64,000 nucleotides of DNA from UBA2357 sp041916775 (GTDB lineage Bacteria > Pseudomonadota > Gammaproteobacteria > Burkholderiales > Rhodocyclaceae): assembly GCA_041916775.1 (NCBI GenBank), contig JAYRYZ010000026.1, forward strand, positions 9,346 to 73,345, in the 5' to 3' direction. Made by a program: the position numbers and the translations under genes. This document shows positions 8,189 through 16,564 of the stretch, piece after piece. Under the pieces are notes generated by a model that did no database searches, was not told the DNA's origin, and worked only from the letters and a program-made list of their open reading frames with translations. Position 1 is the first letter of the stretch; each line of letters opens with the position of its first letter.

Positions 8189-9244
8189 TCAACGTGGCAA
8201 GCGGGCGCGGAAGTCGATGCCGGCCTCCCCCTCGGACAACTCGCCGATCAGCACCGCATCGTCGCCCTGCACGTCCCGCACCGCCGCCATCACCGCTGCG
8301 ACGGATTCCGGCGCGCAGGCGATCAGCAGCCCGCCGCTGGTCTGCGGGTCGGTGACGAGCTTGCGTTGCCAGTCCGGCGTACCCTCGGGCAGGTGGACCT
8401 GCGCGCCGTAGCTCGCCCAGTTGCGCGTGGAGGCGCCGGTCGCGACGCCCTCGCGCACCAGTTCTCGCGCACGGGGCACGACCGGCAGGCCATCGAGCGC
8501 AAGCTCGGCGCGCACCCCGGAGGCGCGGCAGATCTCCAGCAAATGCCCAGCAAGCCCGAAACCGGTGACATCGGTGACAGCATGCACCGCGTCCATGGTC
8601 GCGAGCGCGGCGCCGACGCGGTTCAGCGTGGTGGTCCAGCGCAGCATCTCCGCATAGTCGTCGGCCGACAGCAAACCCTTCTTCAGGCCCGCCGAGAGAA
8701 TGCCGATGCCGAGCGGCTTGGTCAGGATGAGCACGTCGCCGGCACGCGCCCCTGCGTTGGTCTTCACCCGCGCCGGATCGACCACGCCGATGCCGACGAG
8801 GCCGTAGATCGGCTCCAGCACGTCGATGGAATGTCCGCCGGCGATCGGGATGCCCGCGTCGCGGCACACCGAGGCACCACCGGAGAGGATGCGCCCGATG
8901 ACCTCGGCCGGCAGCTTGTCGAGCGGCATGCCGACCACGGCGAGCGCGAAGAGCGGCGTGCCGCCCATCGCATACACATCCGAAAGCGCGTTGGTGGCGG
9001 CGATGCGACCGAAGTCGAAGGGGTCGTCGACGATGGGCGTGAAGAAGTCGGTGGTCGCGACGATCGCCTGGCGGTCGTTCAGGCGATACACCGCCGCGTC
9101 GTCGGAATGCTCGGTGCCGACCAGCAGATCGGGCGGGATCAGGCCCGCAGGCGCACGCGCGAGGAGGTCATGGAGAACGGCGGGAGCGATTTTGCAGCCG
9201 CAACCGCCACCATGGGAGAATTGGGTGAGTTTGATGTCGTCCAT
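8189..9244 (-). CDS. selD: Selenide, water dikinase SelD
   Basis: 351-residue enzyme that makes selenophosphate from selenide and ATP, the selenium donor for 2-selenouridine in tRNA and for selenocysteine. The catalytic region near residues 11-18 (HGGGCGCK) carries Cys15 and Lys18, matching E. coli Cys17 and Lys20, so this is the Cys form rather than a selenoprotein. Other family blocks are EHSDDAAVY, TDFFTPIVDDP and GGHSIDV. The ATG at 9244 gives the usual length. It is divergent from mnmH across 59 bases, consistent with joint use for tRNA selenation. No selA or selB is seen in the window, so selenoprotein synthesis cannot be inferred from it. Confidence 0.95.
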   Translation of the reverse strand: MDDIKLTQFSHGGGCGCKIAPAVLHDLLARAPAGLIPPDLLVGTEHSDDAAVYRLNDRQAIVATTDFFTPIVDDPFDFGRIAATNALSDVYAMGGTPLFALAVVGMPLDKLPAEVIGRILSGGASVCRDAGIPIAGGHSIDVLEPIYGLVGIGVVDPARVKTNAGARAGDVLILTKPLGIGILSAGLKKGLLSADDYAEMLRWTTTLNRVGAALATMDAVHAVTDVTGFGLAGHLLEICRASGVRAELALDGLPVVPRARELVREGVATGASTRNWASYGAQVHLPEGTPDWQRKLVTDPQTSGGLLIACAPESVAAVMAAVRDVQGDDAVLIGELSEGEAGIDFRARLPR

Positions 9245-9303
9245 TTGAATCACGAAGCGCCGCAATCCGGCGCACACACAGGGTGCCGCACCCGGGAAGA
9301 CGC

Positions 9304-10359
9304 ATGAAGAAAGGATTCGCGACCGTAGCACAGCTCACCGGCTTTGACGAGATCATCGACGCCCGCAGCCCGGCGGAATATGCCGAGGACCAGATTCCTG
9401 GCGCCTGCTCCTGCCCGGTGCTCGACGATGCGCAGCGCGCCATCGTCGGCACCATCTACAAACAGCAGTCGGCCTTCGAGGCACGGCGGCTGGGTGCGGC
9501 GATGGTGGCGGAGAACATCGCACGCCACCTGCGCGAGGCCTTCCACGACAAACCCAAAGGCTGGCGTCCGCTGGTCTATTGCTGGCGTGGTGGCCAGCGC
9601 AGCGGCGCGTTCGTGACCTGGCTGCGCCTCATCGGTTGGGATGCCTGCCAGCTCGAGGGCGGCTACAAGCGCTGGCGCCAGCATGTGGTCGCATCGCTCA
9701 CCCGCTTGCCGCAGCAGCTCGACCTGCGCGTGCTGTGCGGCGCCACCGGCAGCGCCAAGACGCGCGTGCTCGAGGCGCTTGCGGCAATGGGCGCACAGGT
9801 CGTCGATCTGGAAGGCCTTGCGGTTCACAAAGGCTCGGTGCTCGGCGCCCTGCCCGGTCGGCCGCAGCCGACGCAGAAGGGTTTCGAAACACAGCTCTTT
9901 CAGGTGCTGTCAGGCCTCGACCCGGCACGCCCGGTGTTCATCGAGGCAGAAAGCCGCAAGATCGGCCGCATACATTTGCCGGAGGCATTGTTGATGCGCA
10001 TGCGCGCCGCCCCCTGCGTGGAGATCGCCGCCAGCCGCGCGGCGCGAATCGACTACCTGGTACGTGATTACGCCTACCTCGGCGATGATGTTGACGACCT
10101 CAAGCGCCGCATCGACTACCTGCACGGCCTGCAGAGCAACGAGACGCTCGCCGCCTGGAAGGCGCTCGCCGAGGGGCACGACCTGCGCACCCTCTTCGCC
10201 GCCTTCATCGACCTGCACTACGACCCGCTCTACAAACGCTCGCAGAACCGCAACTTTGCGGGCTTCGCGGCTGCGCCGCGCTTCGAAAGCGAAGATCTGT
10301 CCCCGGCCGGGATCAACGCACTCGCGGCGGCGATCCTGCAGCGCAGCGCGCGCGCCTAG
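9304..10359 (+). CDS. mnmH: tRNA 2-selenouridine/geranyl-2-thiouridine synthase MnmH (SelU)
   Basis: 351-residue enzyme that replaces sulfur by selenium at the wobble 2-thiouridine of certain tRNAs, using selenophosphate, via a geranylated intermediate. It has an N-terminal rhodanese domain with the catalytic Cys93 in the YCWRGGQRSG loop. A C-terminal P-loop domain begins at about residue 146 (GATGSAKT). It is divergent from selD, which supplies the substrate. Its TAG overlaps by three bases, on the opposite strand, with the stop of the methyltransferase, so the two genes converge without a terminator. Confidence 0.94.
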   Translation: MKKGFATVAQLTGFDEIIDARSPAEYAEDQIPGACSCPVLDDAQRAIVGTIYKQQSAFEARRLGAAMVAENIARHLREAFHDKPKGWRPLVYCWRGGQRSGAFVTWLRLIGWDACQLEGGYKRWRQHVVASLTRLPQQLDLRVLCGATGSAKTRVLEALAAMGAQVVDLEGLAVHKGSVLGALPGRPQPTQKGFETQLFQVLSGLDPARPVFIEAESRKIGRIHLPEALLMRMRAAPCVEIAASRAARIDYLVRDYAYLGDDVDDLKRRIDYLHGLQSNETLAAWKALAEGHDLRTLFAAFIDLHYDPLYKRSQNRNFAGFAAAPRFESEDLSPAGINALAAAILQRSARA

Positions 10360-10904
10360 ACGATCCTCGGCCAGCCTTCGCGGTCGCGCACCGCACACAC
10401 GCGTTGCACCATCGCGGGCTTGGGGCGCGCGACCTCGCCCTGCTCGAACGCCACGATGCGAAAAGCGGGCCGCAGCCGGTCGAGCAACTCGTCTTCGGCG
10501 AGCAGGAAGTCGGGGTTGGAAGGCTTGCCGAAGGCCGCGTTGCCATGCATGAAGGTTTCGTAGATCAGCATGCCCGCGTCGTCTACGCAGGCAAGCAGCG
10601 CATCGAAGGCCGGCCGGTAAAGGTAATTGGTGACCACGACGAGATCGTAGCGTCGCCCCGCCAGCGGCCATGTCGCAGCCTCCAGGTCGGCCTCGATCAG
10701 CCTGATGCCGGGTACGCCGCCGAGCGCCCGCAGTGCGGCGCTGTCGCGGTCCACTGCGTCGACGTGATGCCCGGCAGCGGCCAGGAGCGTTGCATGGCGA
10801 CCACCGCCACATGCCAGGTCCAGCACCCGCGAGCCCGCCCGCAACAGCGGCGCGAATCGCACCACCCAGGGAGAAGGTTCGCCATGCAGGCGGTGAATGT
10901 TCAT
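10356..10904 (-). CDS. Small SAM-dependent methyltransferase (class I)
   Basis: Predicted 182-residue Rossmann-fold methyltransferase. Motif I (VLDLACGGGRHA, about residues 27-38) and the following acidic residue (DAVDRD) bind S-adenosylmethionine; a YLYRPAFDALLACVDDAGMLIYETF segment is typical of the TehB/UbiE-like small methyltransferases. The substrate cannot be read from the sequence. The start at 10904 was picked because homologues of this type begin a few residues before the glycine-rich motif. It converges on mnmH with overlapping stops; a role in tRNA or selenium metabolism would be a guess from position only. Confidence 0.8.
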   Translation of the reverse strand: MNIHRLHGEPSPWVVRFAPLLRAGSRVLDLACGGGRHATLLAAAGHHVDAVDRDSAALRALGGVPGIRLIEADLEAATWPLAGRRYDLVVVTNYLYRPAFDALLACVDDAGMLIYETFMHGNAAFGKPSNPDFLLAEDELLDRLRPAFRIVAFEQGEVARPKPAMVQRVCAVRDREGWPRIV

Positions 10905-11005
10905 GTGGTGCGCTCCGGCTCGAATCAGGAGAGCGGATTCTAGCCGACAAAATCCACCCGCCAGTGCCGACACACTCAGCACCGTCCCACGCGCATCACC
11001 CGCTT

Positions 11006-11033
11006 TTGTGAACCTCCTTGCAGCGGTTATGAT
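11006..11033 (+). promoter_or_regulatory. Sigma-70-type promoter before the PAS histidine kinase
   Basis: TTGTGA at 11006-11011 and TATGAT at 11028-11033 are separated by 16 bases. A start about seven bases further would give a leader of roughly 68 nt. GGAGG lies eight bases before the kinase ATG. Confidence 0.5.
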
Positions 11034-11107
11034 GTCCGGCACGGCCGTCGCATTCATCCTTCATCCTCCCGCGCGTCATCAGTGCGCCGCTTCCCGGAGG
11101 CCGCGGA

Positions 11108-12739
11108 ATGCCAGACATATTCCTTCGCTCGACCTTGCCCTGGACACTGGTCGCACTGCTGCTGACCTTGTTCGCGCTCATCGCCATGCGGCGCAGGCGC
11201 GAACGCGAACGCATCATTGCCGACGCGGAGCGCGCCGCGCGACGCGAGTTGCAGTTCGGCCGGTCCGAGTTGCGCGCGCTCACCGAGCTCGCGGCCGACT
11301 GGATCTGGAAGACGGATTCGCACCACGCGTTCACGCTGCTCAGCGACGGCTTCACCGCGACCACCGGCATCGGGCAGCACGTCGCGCTGGAGTCCCGCGT
11401 ATGGAAGCTGGACTGGCTCCCGGTCGACGGTGACTGGACCGCGTACCGGTCGGCGGTGGAGAACGCCAGGCCGGCACGGGTCACGGTCAGGCGTCGTCAT
11501 GAGGGGCACGACCGCCACTTCGAGATCCTTGCCAAGCCCCGCTTCGACCGCGGTGTCTGCATCGGCTATCTCGGCATCGGACGAGACGTGACCGCTCGCG
11601 TCGAGAACAAGCGGGCGCTGGAAGAGAGCCGCGCCCTCTATCTGGACGTCGTCAATTCGGTGCGGGAGGTCGTCTTCCGCACCGATGATGCGATGCGTTT
11701 CAGCCTGCTGAACCAGGCCTGGTTCGCGATCACCAACCATCCGGTGGAGGACAGCCTCGAGCACCGCATCCTCGACTACCTTCACCCGGACGACCACCCC
11801 AATGCCGAAGCCGGTCTGTCGCGTGTGCTGACGGGAGAGCAGCGCGAATACCACGCCTCGCTGCGTCTCTTCAAGCGCAATGGGGAGATCACCTGGATCG
11901 AGCTTACCGCCAGACGCATCGTGGGCGACGGCCAGAATCAGGAGGGCGCGGGCCTTGTGGGCACGATCGATGACATCTCCTCTCGAAAGATCGCCGAGAT
12001 GAATCTGCGCAACATCAACCAGGAGCTTGAGGCACGCGTGCGTGCGCGCACGGCCGAACTCGAGGCGTCGAACCGTGAGCTCGAGGCCTTCTCGTATTCG
12101 GTTTCGCATGACCTGCGAGCGCCGCTGCGCTCCATAGACGGCTTCGCCCGCATCATCGAGGAGGACCTCGGCGACAAGCTGGATGCGAGCACCCGCAATC
12201 ACCTCGAACGCATCCGCAACGCCGCGGCGCGCATGAGCTACCTCTCGGACAAGCTGATCGAACTGGCACGTTTCACCCGCCACGCCCTGAAGAAGGAGAG
12301 CGTCAACCTGTCGGAGATGGCAGCCCAGGTGGTCGAGGAGCTGCGTGCGGAGAATCCCGAAAGGGTGGTCGACGTCGAGGTCGTGGCGGACATGGTCGCA
12401 ATCGCCGACAAGAACCTGGTCAGGGTGGTGCTGGACAACCTGTTTCACAATGCCTGGAAATTCACCGCGAACACGAATCCGGCGAAAATCAGCTTCACCG
12501 TCTCGATGGAAGACGGCCGTCGCATTTTTTGCATTTCAGACAATGGTGTAGGATTTGACATGGCGTTCGCCAGCAACCTGTTCCGCCCTTTCTATCGCCT
12601 GCACGACGAGGCCGATTTCAAGGGGAGTGGCATCGGGCTCGCCAATGTGCAGCGCATCATCCAGCGCCACGGCGGCAAGATCTGGGCCGATGCCCGGCCT
12701 GGAGAGGGCGCGCGGTTCTGCTTCACGCTGAACGCCTGA
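11108..12739 (+). CDS. PAS-domain hybrid-type sensor histidine kinase (no receiver domain)
   Basis: 543-residue predicted sensor kinase. One membrane helix (about residues 8-26) is followed by a short coiled stretch, two PAS-like domains (about 52-165 and 175-295, the second with a PAC-like GTIDDISSRK end), a short coiled coil, a HisKA domain with phospho-acceptor His334 (SHDLRAPL) and a HATPase domain with N box (LDNLFHNAWKFTA), G1 (ISDNGVGFDM) and G2 (GSGIGLANV). This resembles phytochrome-like/WalK-like kinases. No response regulator lies next to it, so it is an orphan whose partner is elsewhere. A strong promoter and GGAGG ribosome site precede it, suggesting a single-gene unit. The signal is unknown. 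Confidence 0.88.
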   Translation: MPDIFLRSTLPWTLVALLLTLFALIAMRRRRERERIIADAERAARRELQFGRSELRALTELAADWIWKTDSHHAFTLLSDGFTATTGIGQHVALESRVWKLDWLPVDGDWTAYRSAVENARPARVTVRRRHEGHDRHFEILAKPRFDRGVCIGYLGIGRDVTARVENKRALEESRALYLDVVNSVREVVFRTDDAMRFSLLNQAWFAITNHPVEDSLEHRILDYLHPDDHPNAEAGLSRVLTGEQREYHASLRLFKRNGEITWIELTARRIVGDGQNQEGAGLVGTIDDISSRKIAEMNLRNINQELEARVRARTAELEASNRELEAFSYSVSHDLRAPLRSIDGFARIIEEDLGDKLDASTRNHLERIRNAAARMSYLSDKLIELARFTRHALKKESVNLSEMAAQVVEELRAENPERVVDVEVVADMVAIADKNLVRVVLDNLFHNAWKFTANTNPAKISFTVSMEDGRRIFCISDNGVGFDMAFASNLFRPFYRLHDEADFKGSGIGLANVQRIIQRHGGKIWADARPGEGARFCFTLNA

Positions 12740-12932
12740 CGCCACCTGTTGCACCCACCTGACAACCGACGGCGAGGCCGGACCGGAGCGTGATTATTTA
12801 CCTGATGCCGATGCTGCACTGCGGTAAGCTAGCGGCCTGCATGCATGCGCCAGGACCACCCGCCCTTGCCCGCAATGCGCCTGCTGCGCCCAGCCAACCG
12901 GCCAAGCGCGACACGTTGAAGACGACAAGATC

Positions 12933-15620
12933 ATGAAAGAAAAGCACTATCTCAGCCCGCTTCTCGAACCCAAGTCGGTCGGCGTGATCGGCGCCAGCGA
13001 GCGCGAAGCGTCCCTCGGCAACGTCGTGATCCGCAACATGCTGGACGCCGGCTTCAAGGGCCGCCTGTTTGCGATCAACCCGCGCCACGAGTCAGTGCTC
13101 GGTATTCCCTGTCACAAGTCGGTCGAGGACGTACCGCACCGCCTGGATCTCGCCGTGATCGCGCTGCGTGCCGACAAGGTGCCGGCGATCATCGACAGCT
13201 GCGGCCGCGCTGGGGTCAAGGCGGTGATCGTGCTGACCGCCGGCTTCTCCGAATCCGACGCGCGCGGTGCGATGCTCGAGCGCCACGTCGTCGAGGCTGC
13301 GCGCCGCCACCGCATCCGTCTCCTCGGCCCCAACTGTCTCGGCATCATGCGCCCGGAGCTTGGCCTGAACGCCACCTTCGCCCACGCGAGCGCGCTGAAG
13401 GGTTCGATCGGGCTGATCTCGCAATCGGGTGCGCTGTGCGCCGCAATCCTCGACTGGGCGAAGCCCAACAACGTCGGCTTCTCGGCGGTCGTCTCGCTCG
13501 GCACCAGCAGTGACATCGACTTCGGCGAGGTGCTCGAATACATGGTGTCCGACTCGCGCACCGAGAGCATCTTCCTGTATGTGGAAGGCATCCGCGACGC
13601 GCGCCGCTTCATGAGCGCGCTGCGCGCCGCAGCTCGCGTGAAGCCGGTGCTGCTGATCAAGGTCGGCCGCCACCCCGAGGCCTCGCGTGCGGTACTCCAG
13701 CACACCGGCGCGATCGCGGGCGAGGACGCGGTGTTCGATGCCGCATTGCGCCGTGCCGGCGTGATCCGCCTGTACAACCTCGGACAGCTCTTTGCTGCGG
13801 CGAACGCGCTGTTCTCACATTTCCGCCCGCGCGGCAACCGCCTCGCGATCATCACCAACGGCGGCGGGCCGGGCGTGATGGCTGCCGACCGCGCCGCCGA
13901 CCTCGGCATTCCCCTGTCCGAATTCGCCGATGTGACGATGGAGAAGCTCAACGCCGCGCTCCCCACCCACTGGTCGCGCGGCAACCCGATCGACATCGGC
14001 GGCGACGCAGACGTCGAGCGCTACCGCAAGGCGGTGCAGGCTGCACTCGAGGGGCCGAACGTCGATGGCGTGCTGGTCATGCTGACGCCGCAGGCGATGA
14101 GCCAACCCTCGGAGGTGGCGAAGGCGATCATCGAGCTCGAGAAGACCGCCGACAAGCCGGTCGTCACCTGCTGGATGGGCGAGGAGCTCGTCGCCGAAGG
14201 GCGCCACCTCTTCAACGAAGCCGGTATCCCCACCTTCCGTACGCCGGAGCCGGCGGTCGAGCTTTTCAGCCACATCTCTGCCTATTACCGCAACCAGAAG
14301 CTGCTCATGCAGACGCCGGCCTCGCTGTCGCATCTCAACCCACCCAGCGTGGAGAGCGCGCGGCTGGTGATCGAGACCGCACTCGCCGAGCGCCGCAAGG
14401 TGCTCAACGAGATGGAATCCAAGGCGCTGCTCGCCGCGTTCCGCATCCCGATCGCGCAGACCGTCGTCGCACGCTCGGCGACCGAGGCGATGGTGCTGGC
14501 CGAGGAGCTCGGCCTGCCGGTGGTGATGAAGATCGACTCGCCTTCCATCATCCACAAGGCGGATTCGGGCGGCGTGCGACTCAACCTCGGCAGCCTCGCC
14601 GCGGTGCGCACCGCCTACCAGGAGATCCTCGACGAGGTGAAGCGCAACAAGCCCGATGCCGCGATCAACGGCGTCGCGATCGAGCCGATGATCCTCAAGC
14701 GCAACGGCCGCGAGCTGGTCGTGAGCGTGCGCCGCGACCCGGTGTTCGGCCCGGTGATCGGCTTCGGCGAAGGCGGCAACCGCGTCGCCGCGAACAACGC
14801 CACCGCGGTCGCGCTGCCGCCGCTCAACCACTATCTGGTGCGCGACCTGATCCGCTCCTCGCGCGCCTCCAGCATGCTCGGCGAGTTCCGCAACATGCCG
14901 CCGATCAACATGGACGCGCTGGAGTTCGTGCTGCTGCGCATCTCCGAGATGGTGTGCGAACTGCCCTGGGTGCGCGAACTCGAGATCAACCCGCTGATCG
15001 TCGATGAACACGGCGCGGTGGCGGTCGACGCGCGGGTGATCGCCGACAACGTCTCGCCGTCTGCGGATCGCTACGATCACATGGCGATCCACCCCTACCC
15101 GTCGCAGCTCACCACGACCTGGACGCAGCCCGACGGCACGCTCATCACCATCCGCCCGATCAAGCCGGAAGATGCCGACCTCGAAGTCGAGTTCGTGCGC
15201 AAGCTCTCGGCCGAGACCAAGTACTTCCGCTTCATGAACACCATGCGCGAGTTGCCGCCGGCGATGGTCGCGCGCCTCACCCAGATCGACTACGACCGCG
15301 AGATGGCCTTCCTCGCGACGATCGCGGTCGATGGTGTGGAGACCGAGATCGGCGTGTGCCGCTATGCGGTGAACCCGGACGGCGAATCCTGCGAGTTCGC
15401 GGTCGTCGTCGCCGACGACTGGCAAAAGCGCGGCCTCGCACGCAAGCTCATGCAGGTGCTGATCGAGACCGCACGCAACCGCGGCCTGCAGTACATGAAC
15501 GGCGTGTTCCTGGCGTCCAACGAACGCATGCTGAAGTTCGTGCAGGGCCTGGGTTTCGTGCTCAGCAACGACCCGGAAGACAGCACCGTGAAACTCGGCG
15601 TGCTCGCCCTGCAGGACTGA
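12933..15620 (+). CDS. Pat/YfiQ-like protein: NDP-forming acyl-CoA ligase domain fused to GNAT lysine acetyltransferase
   Basis: 895 residues, close to Pat/YfiQ. In order: CoA-binding domain (about 1-130, VGVIGASEREASLGN), ligase-CoA domain (150-300), ATP-grasp domain (480-700, with the PVVMKIDSPSIIHKADSGGV block), and a GNAT acetyltransferase (about 715-890, with VVADDWQKRGLARKLM as the acetyl-CoA pyrophosphate loop). Family members acetylate lysines in metabolic enzymes such as acetyl-CoA synthetase. His257, in QHTGAIAG, aligns with the phosphorylated His of ADP-forming acetyl-CoA synthetases, so ligase activity is not excluded. The gene is followed after seven bases by a mutarotase and is likely co-transcribed with it. 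An acetate permease lies about 27 kb away. Confidence 0.9.
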   Translation: MKEKHYLSPLLEPKSVGVIGASEREASLGNVVIRNMLDAGFKGRLFAINPRHESVLGIPCHKSVEDVPHRLDLAVIALRADKVPAIIDSCGRAGVKAVIVLTAGFSESDARGAMLERHVVEAARRHRIRLLGPNCLGIMRPELGLNATFAHASALKGSIGLISQSGALCAAILDWAKPNNVGFSAVVSLGTSSDIDFGEVLEYMVSDSRTESIFLYVEGIRDARRFMSALRAAARVKPVLLIKVGRHPEASRAVLQHTGAIAGEDAVFDAALRRAGVIRLYNLGQLFAAANALFSHFRPRGNRLAIITNGGGPGVMAADRAADLGIPLSEFADVTMEKLNAALPTHWSRGNPIDIGGDADVERYRKAVQAALEGPNVDGVLVMLTPQAMSQPSEVAKAIIELEKTADKPVVTCWMGEELVAEGRHLFNEAGIPTFRTPEPAVELFSHISAYYRNQKLLMQTPASLSHLNPPSVESARLVIETALAERRKVLNEMESKALLAAFRIPIAQTVVARSATEAMVLAEELGLPVVMKIDSPSIIHKADSGGVRLNLGSLAAVRTAYQEILDEVKRNKPDAAINGVAIEPMILKRNGRELVVSVRRDPVFGPVIGFGEGGNRVAANNATAVALPPLNHYLVRDLIRSSRASSMLGEFRNMPPINMDALEFVLLRISEMVCELPWVRELEINPLIVDEHGAVAVDARVIADNVSPSADRYDHMAIHPYPSQLTTTWTQPDGTLITIRPIKPEDADLEVEFVRKLSAETKYFRFMNTMRELPPAMVARLTQIDYDREMAFLATIAVDGVETEIGVCRYAVNPDGESCEFAVVVADDWQKRGLARKLMQVLIETARNRGLQYMNGVFLASNERMLKFVQGLGFVLSNDPEDSTVKLGVLALQD

Positions 15621-15627
15621 ACGTCGC

Positions 15628-16476
15628 ATGGCCGGCAACATCCGGAACGCCGACTTCAATGGCCAGCCCGTGGTCGCGCTCGACTGCGGCCGTGGCGGCC
15701 GGGCGGTGGTGTCGCTTCTGGGAGGTCAGGTGCTCTCGTGGGCGCCGGCCGGTGGCGAGGAATGGCTCTACCTAAGCGACGCCGCGCGTTTCGACGGCGC
15801 GCAGGCGATCCGTGGCGGCGTGCCGGTGTGCTTCCCCCAGTTCGCGACACTCGGCAAGCTGCCGAAACACGGCATTGCCCGCACGCGTGCCTGGACGATA
15901 GACCAGCAACGCAGCGGCGACGACTACGCGCTCCTGACCCTGCGTCTGGAGGATGACGACGCGACCTGGTCCGTCTGGCCGCAGGGTTTTCGCGTCGAGC
16001 TGAGTGTTCTTGTCTCCGGTGATCGGCTCGATCTCGAACTGCAGGTCGAAAACACCGGACATGCCCCCTTTGCCTTCACTGGGGCGCTGCACAGCTATCT
16101 GCGTGTGGCCGAGGTGGAGCACTGCAGACTGCATGGCCTGCAGGGTCACACCTACAAGGACGCACTCGCCAACGGCGCAAGCGTCGTCGAGGCCAGGGAG
16201 GCGGTCGTTCCGGACGGTCCGATCGATCGCATCTACATGGACAGCGTCGGTCCCCTGGTGCTCGAGGACGGCAAGCGCAGTCTCACCATCCGCCAGGAAG
16301 GTTTCCGCGATGTGGTCGTGTGGAACCCCTGGGACGTGGGGTGTCGCGCACTGAGCGACATGCCGCCACTGGGCTTCCGTCACATGCTGTGCGTGGAGGC
16401 CGCGATCGCGGGACGGCGCGAGCAACTCGACGCCGGCGAGTGCTGGGTGGGGCGGCAGACGCTGGTCGCGAACTGA
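15628..16476 (+). CDS. D-hexose-6-phosphate mutarotase (YeaD-like aldose 1-epimerase)
   Basis: 282-residue protein predicted to interconvert alpha and beta anomers of glucose-6-phosphate and related sugars in the cytoplasm. Family features visible are the N-terminal RGGRAVVSLLGGQVLSW strand pair, the IRGGVPVCFPQFA block with phosphate-binding Arg, the KHGIARTRAW segment with catalytic His, and the late VWNPWDVGCRALSDM motif. It begins seven bases after the Pat-like gene, so the two likely form one transcript. A 21-bp hairpin follows the stop. Confidence 0.88.
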   Translation: MAGNIRNADFNGQPVVALDCGRGGRAVVSLLGGQVLSWAPAGGEEWLYLSDAARFDGAQAIRGGVPVCFPQFATLGKLPKHGIARTRAWTIDQQRSGDDYALLTLRLEDDDATWSVWPQGFRVELSVLVSGDRLDLELQVENTGHAPFAFTGALHSYLRVAEVEHCRLHGLQGHTYKDALANGASVVEAREAVVPDGPIDRIYMDSVGPLVLEDGKRSLTIRQEGFRDVVVWNPWDVGCRALSDMPPLGFRHMLCVEAAIAGRREQLDAGECWVGRQTLVAN

Positions 16477-16489
16477 AGCCAGGGCAGTC

Positions 16490-16534
16490 GCAGAATGAAG
16501 AAGGCCACGCAATGCGTGGCCTTCTTCATTCTGC
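16490..16534. terminator. Long perfect hairpin between convergent mutarotase and lysC genes
   Basis: Positions 16490-16510 and 16514-16534 are perfect inverted copies (21-bp stem) around a three-base AAT loop. Inside each arm are the runs AAGAAGG and CCTTCTTC. There is no long T-tract, but the position between convergent genes and the stem length argue for a bidirectional terminator. Confidence 0.8.
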
Positions 16535-16564
16535 CCCGCGTCACGCGGGTCGGGTGGCAGGTGC

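Noticed and set aside
13815..15659. Long antisense open frame opposite the Pat-like gene
   Set aside because: Same shadow effect of high-GC third positions; no ribosome site or family blocks.
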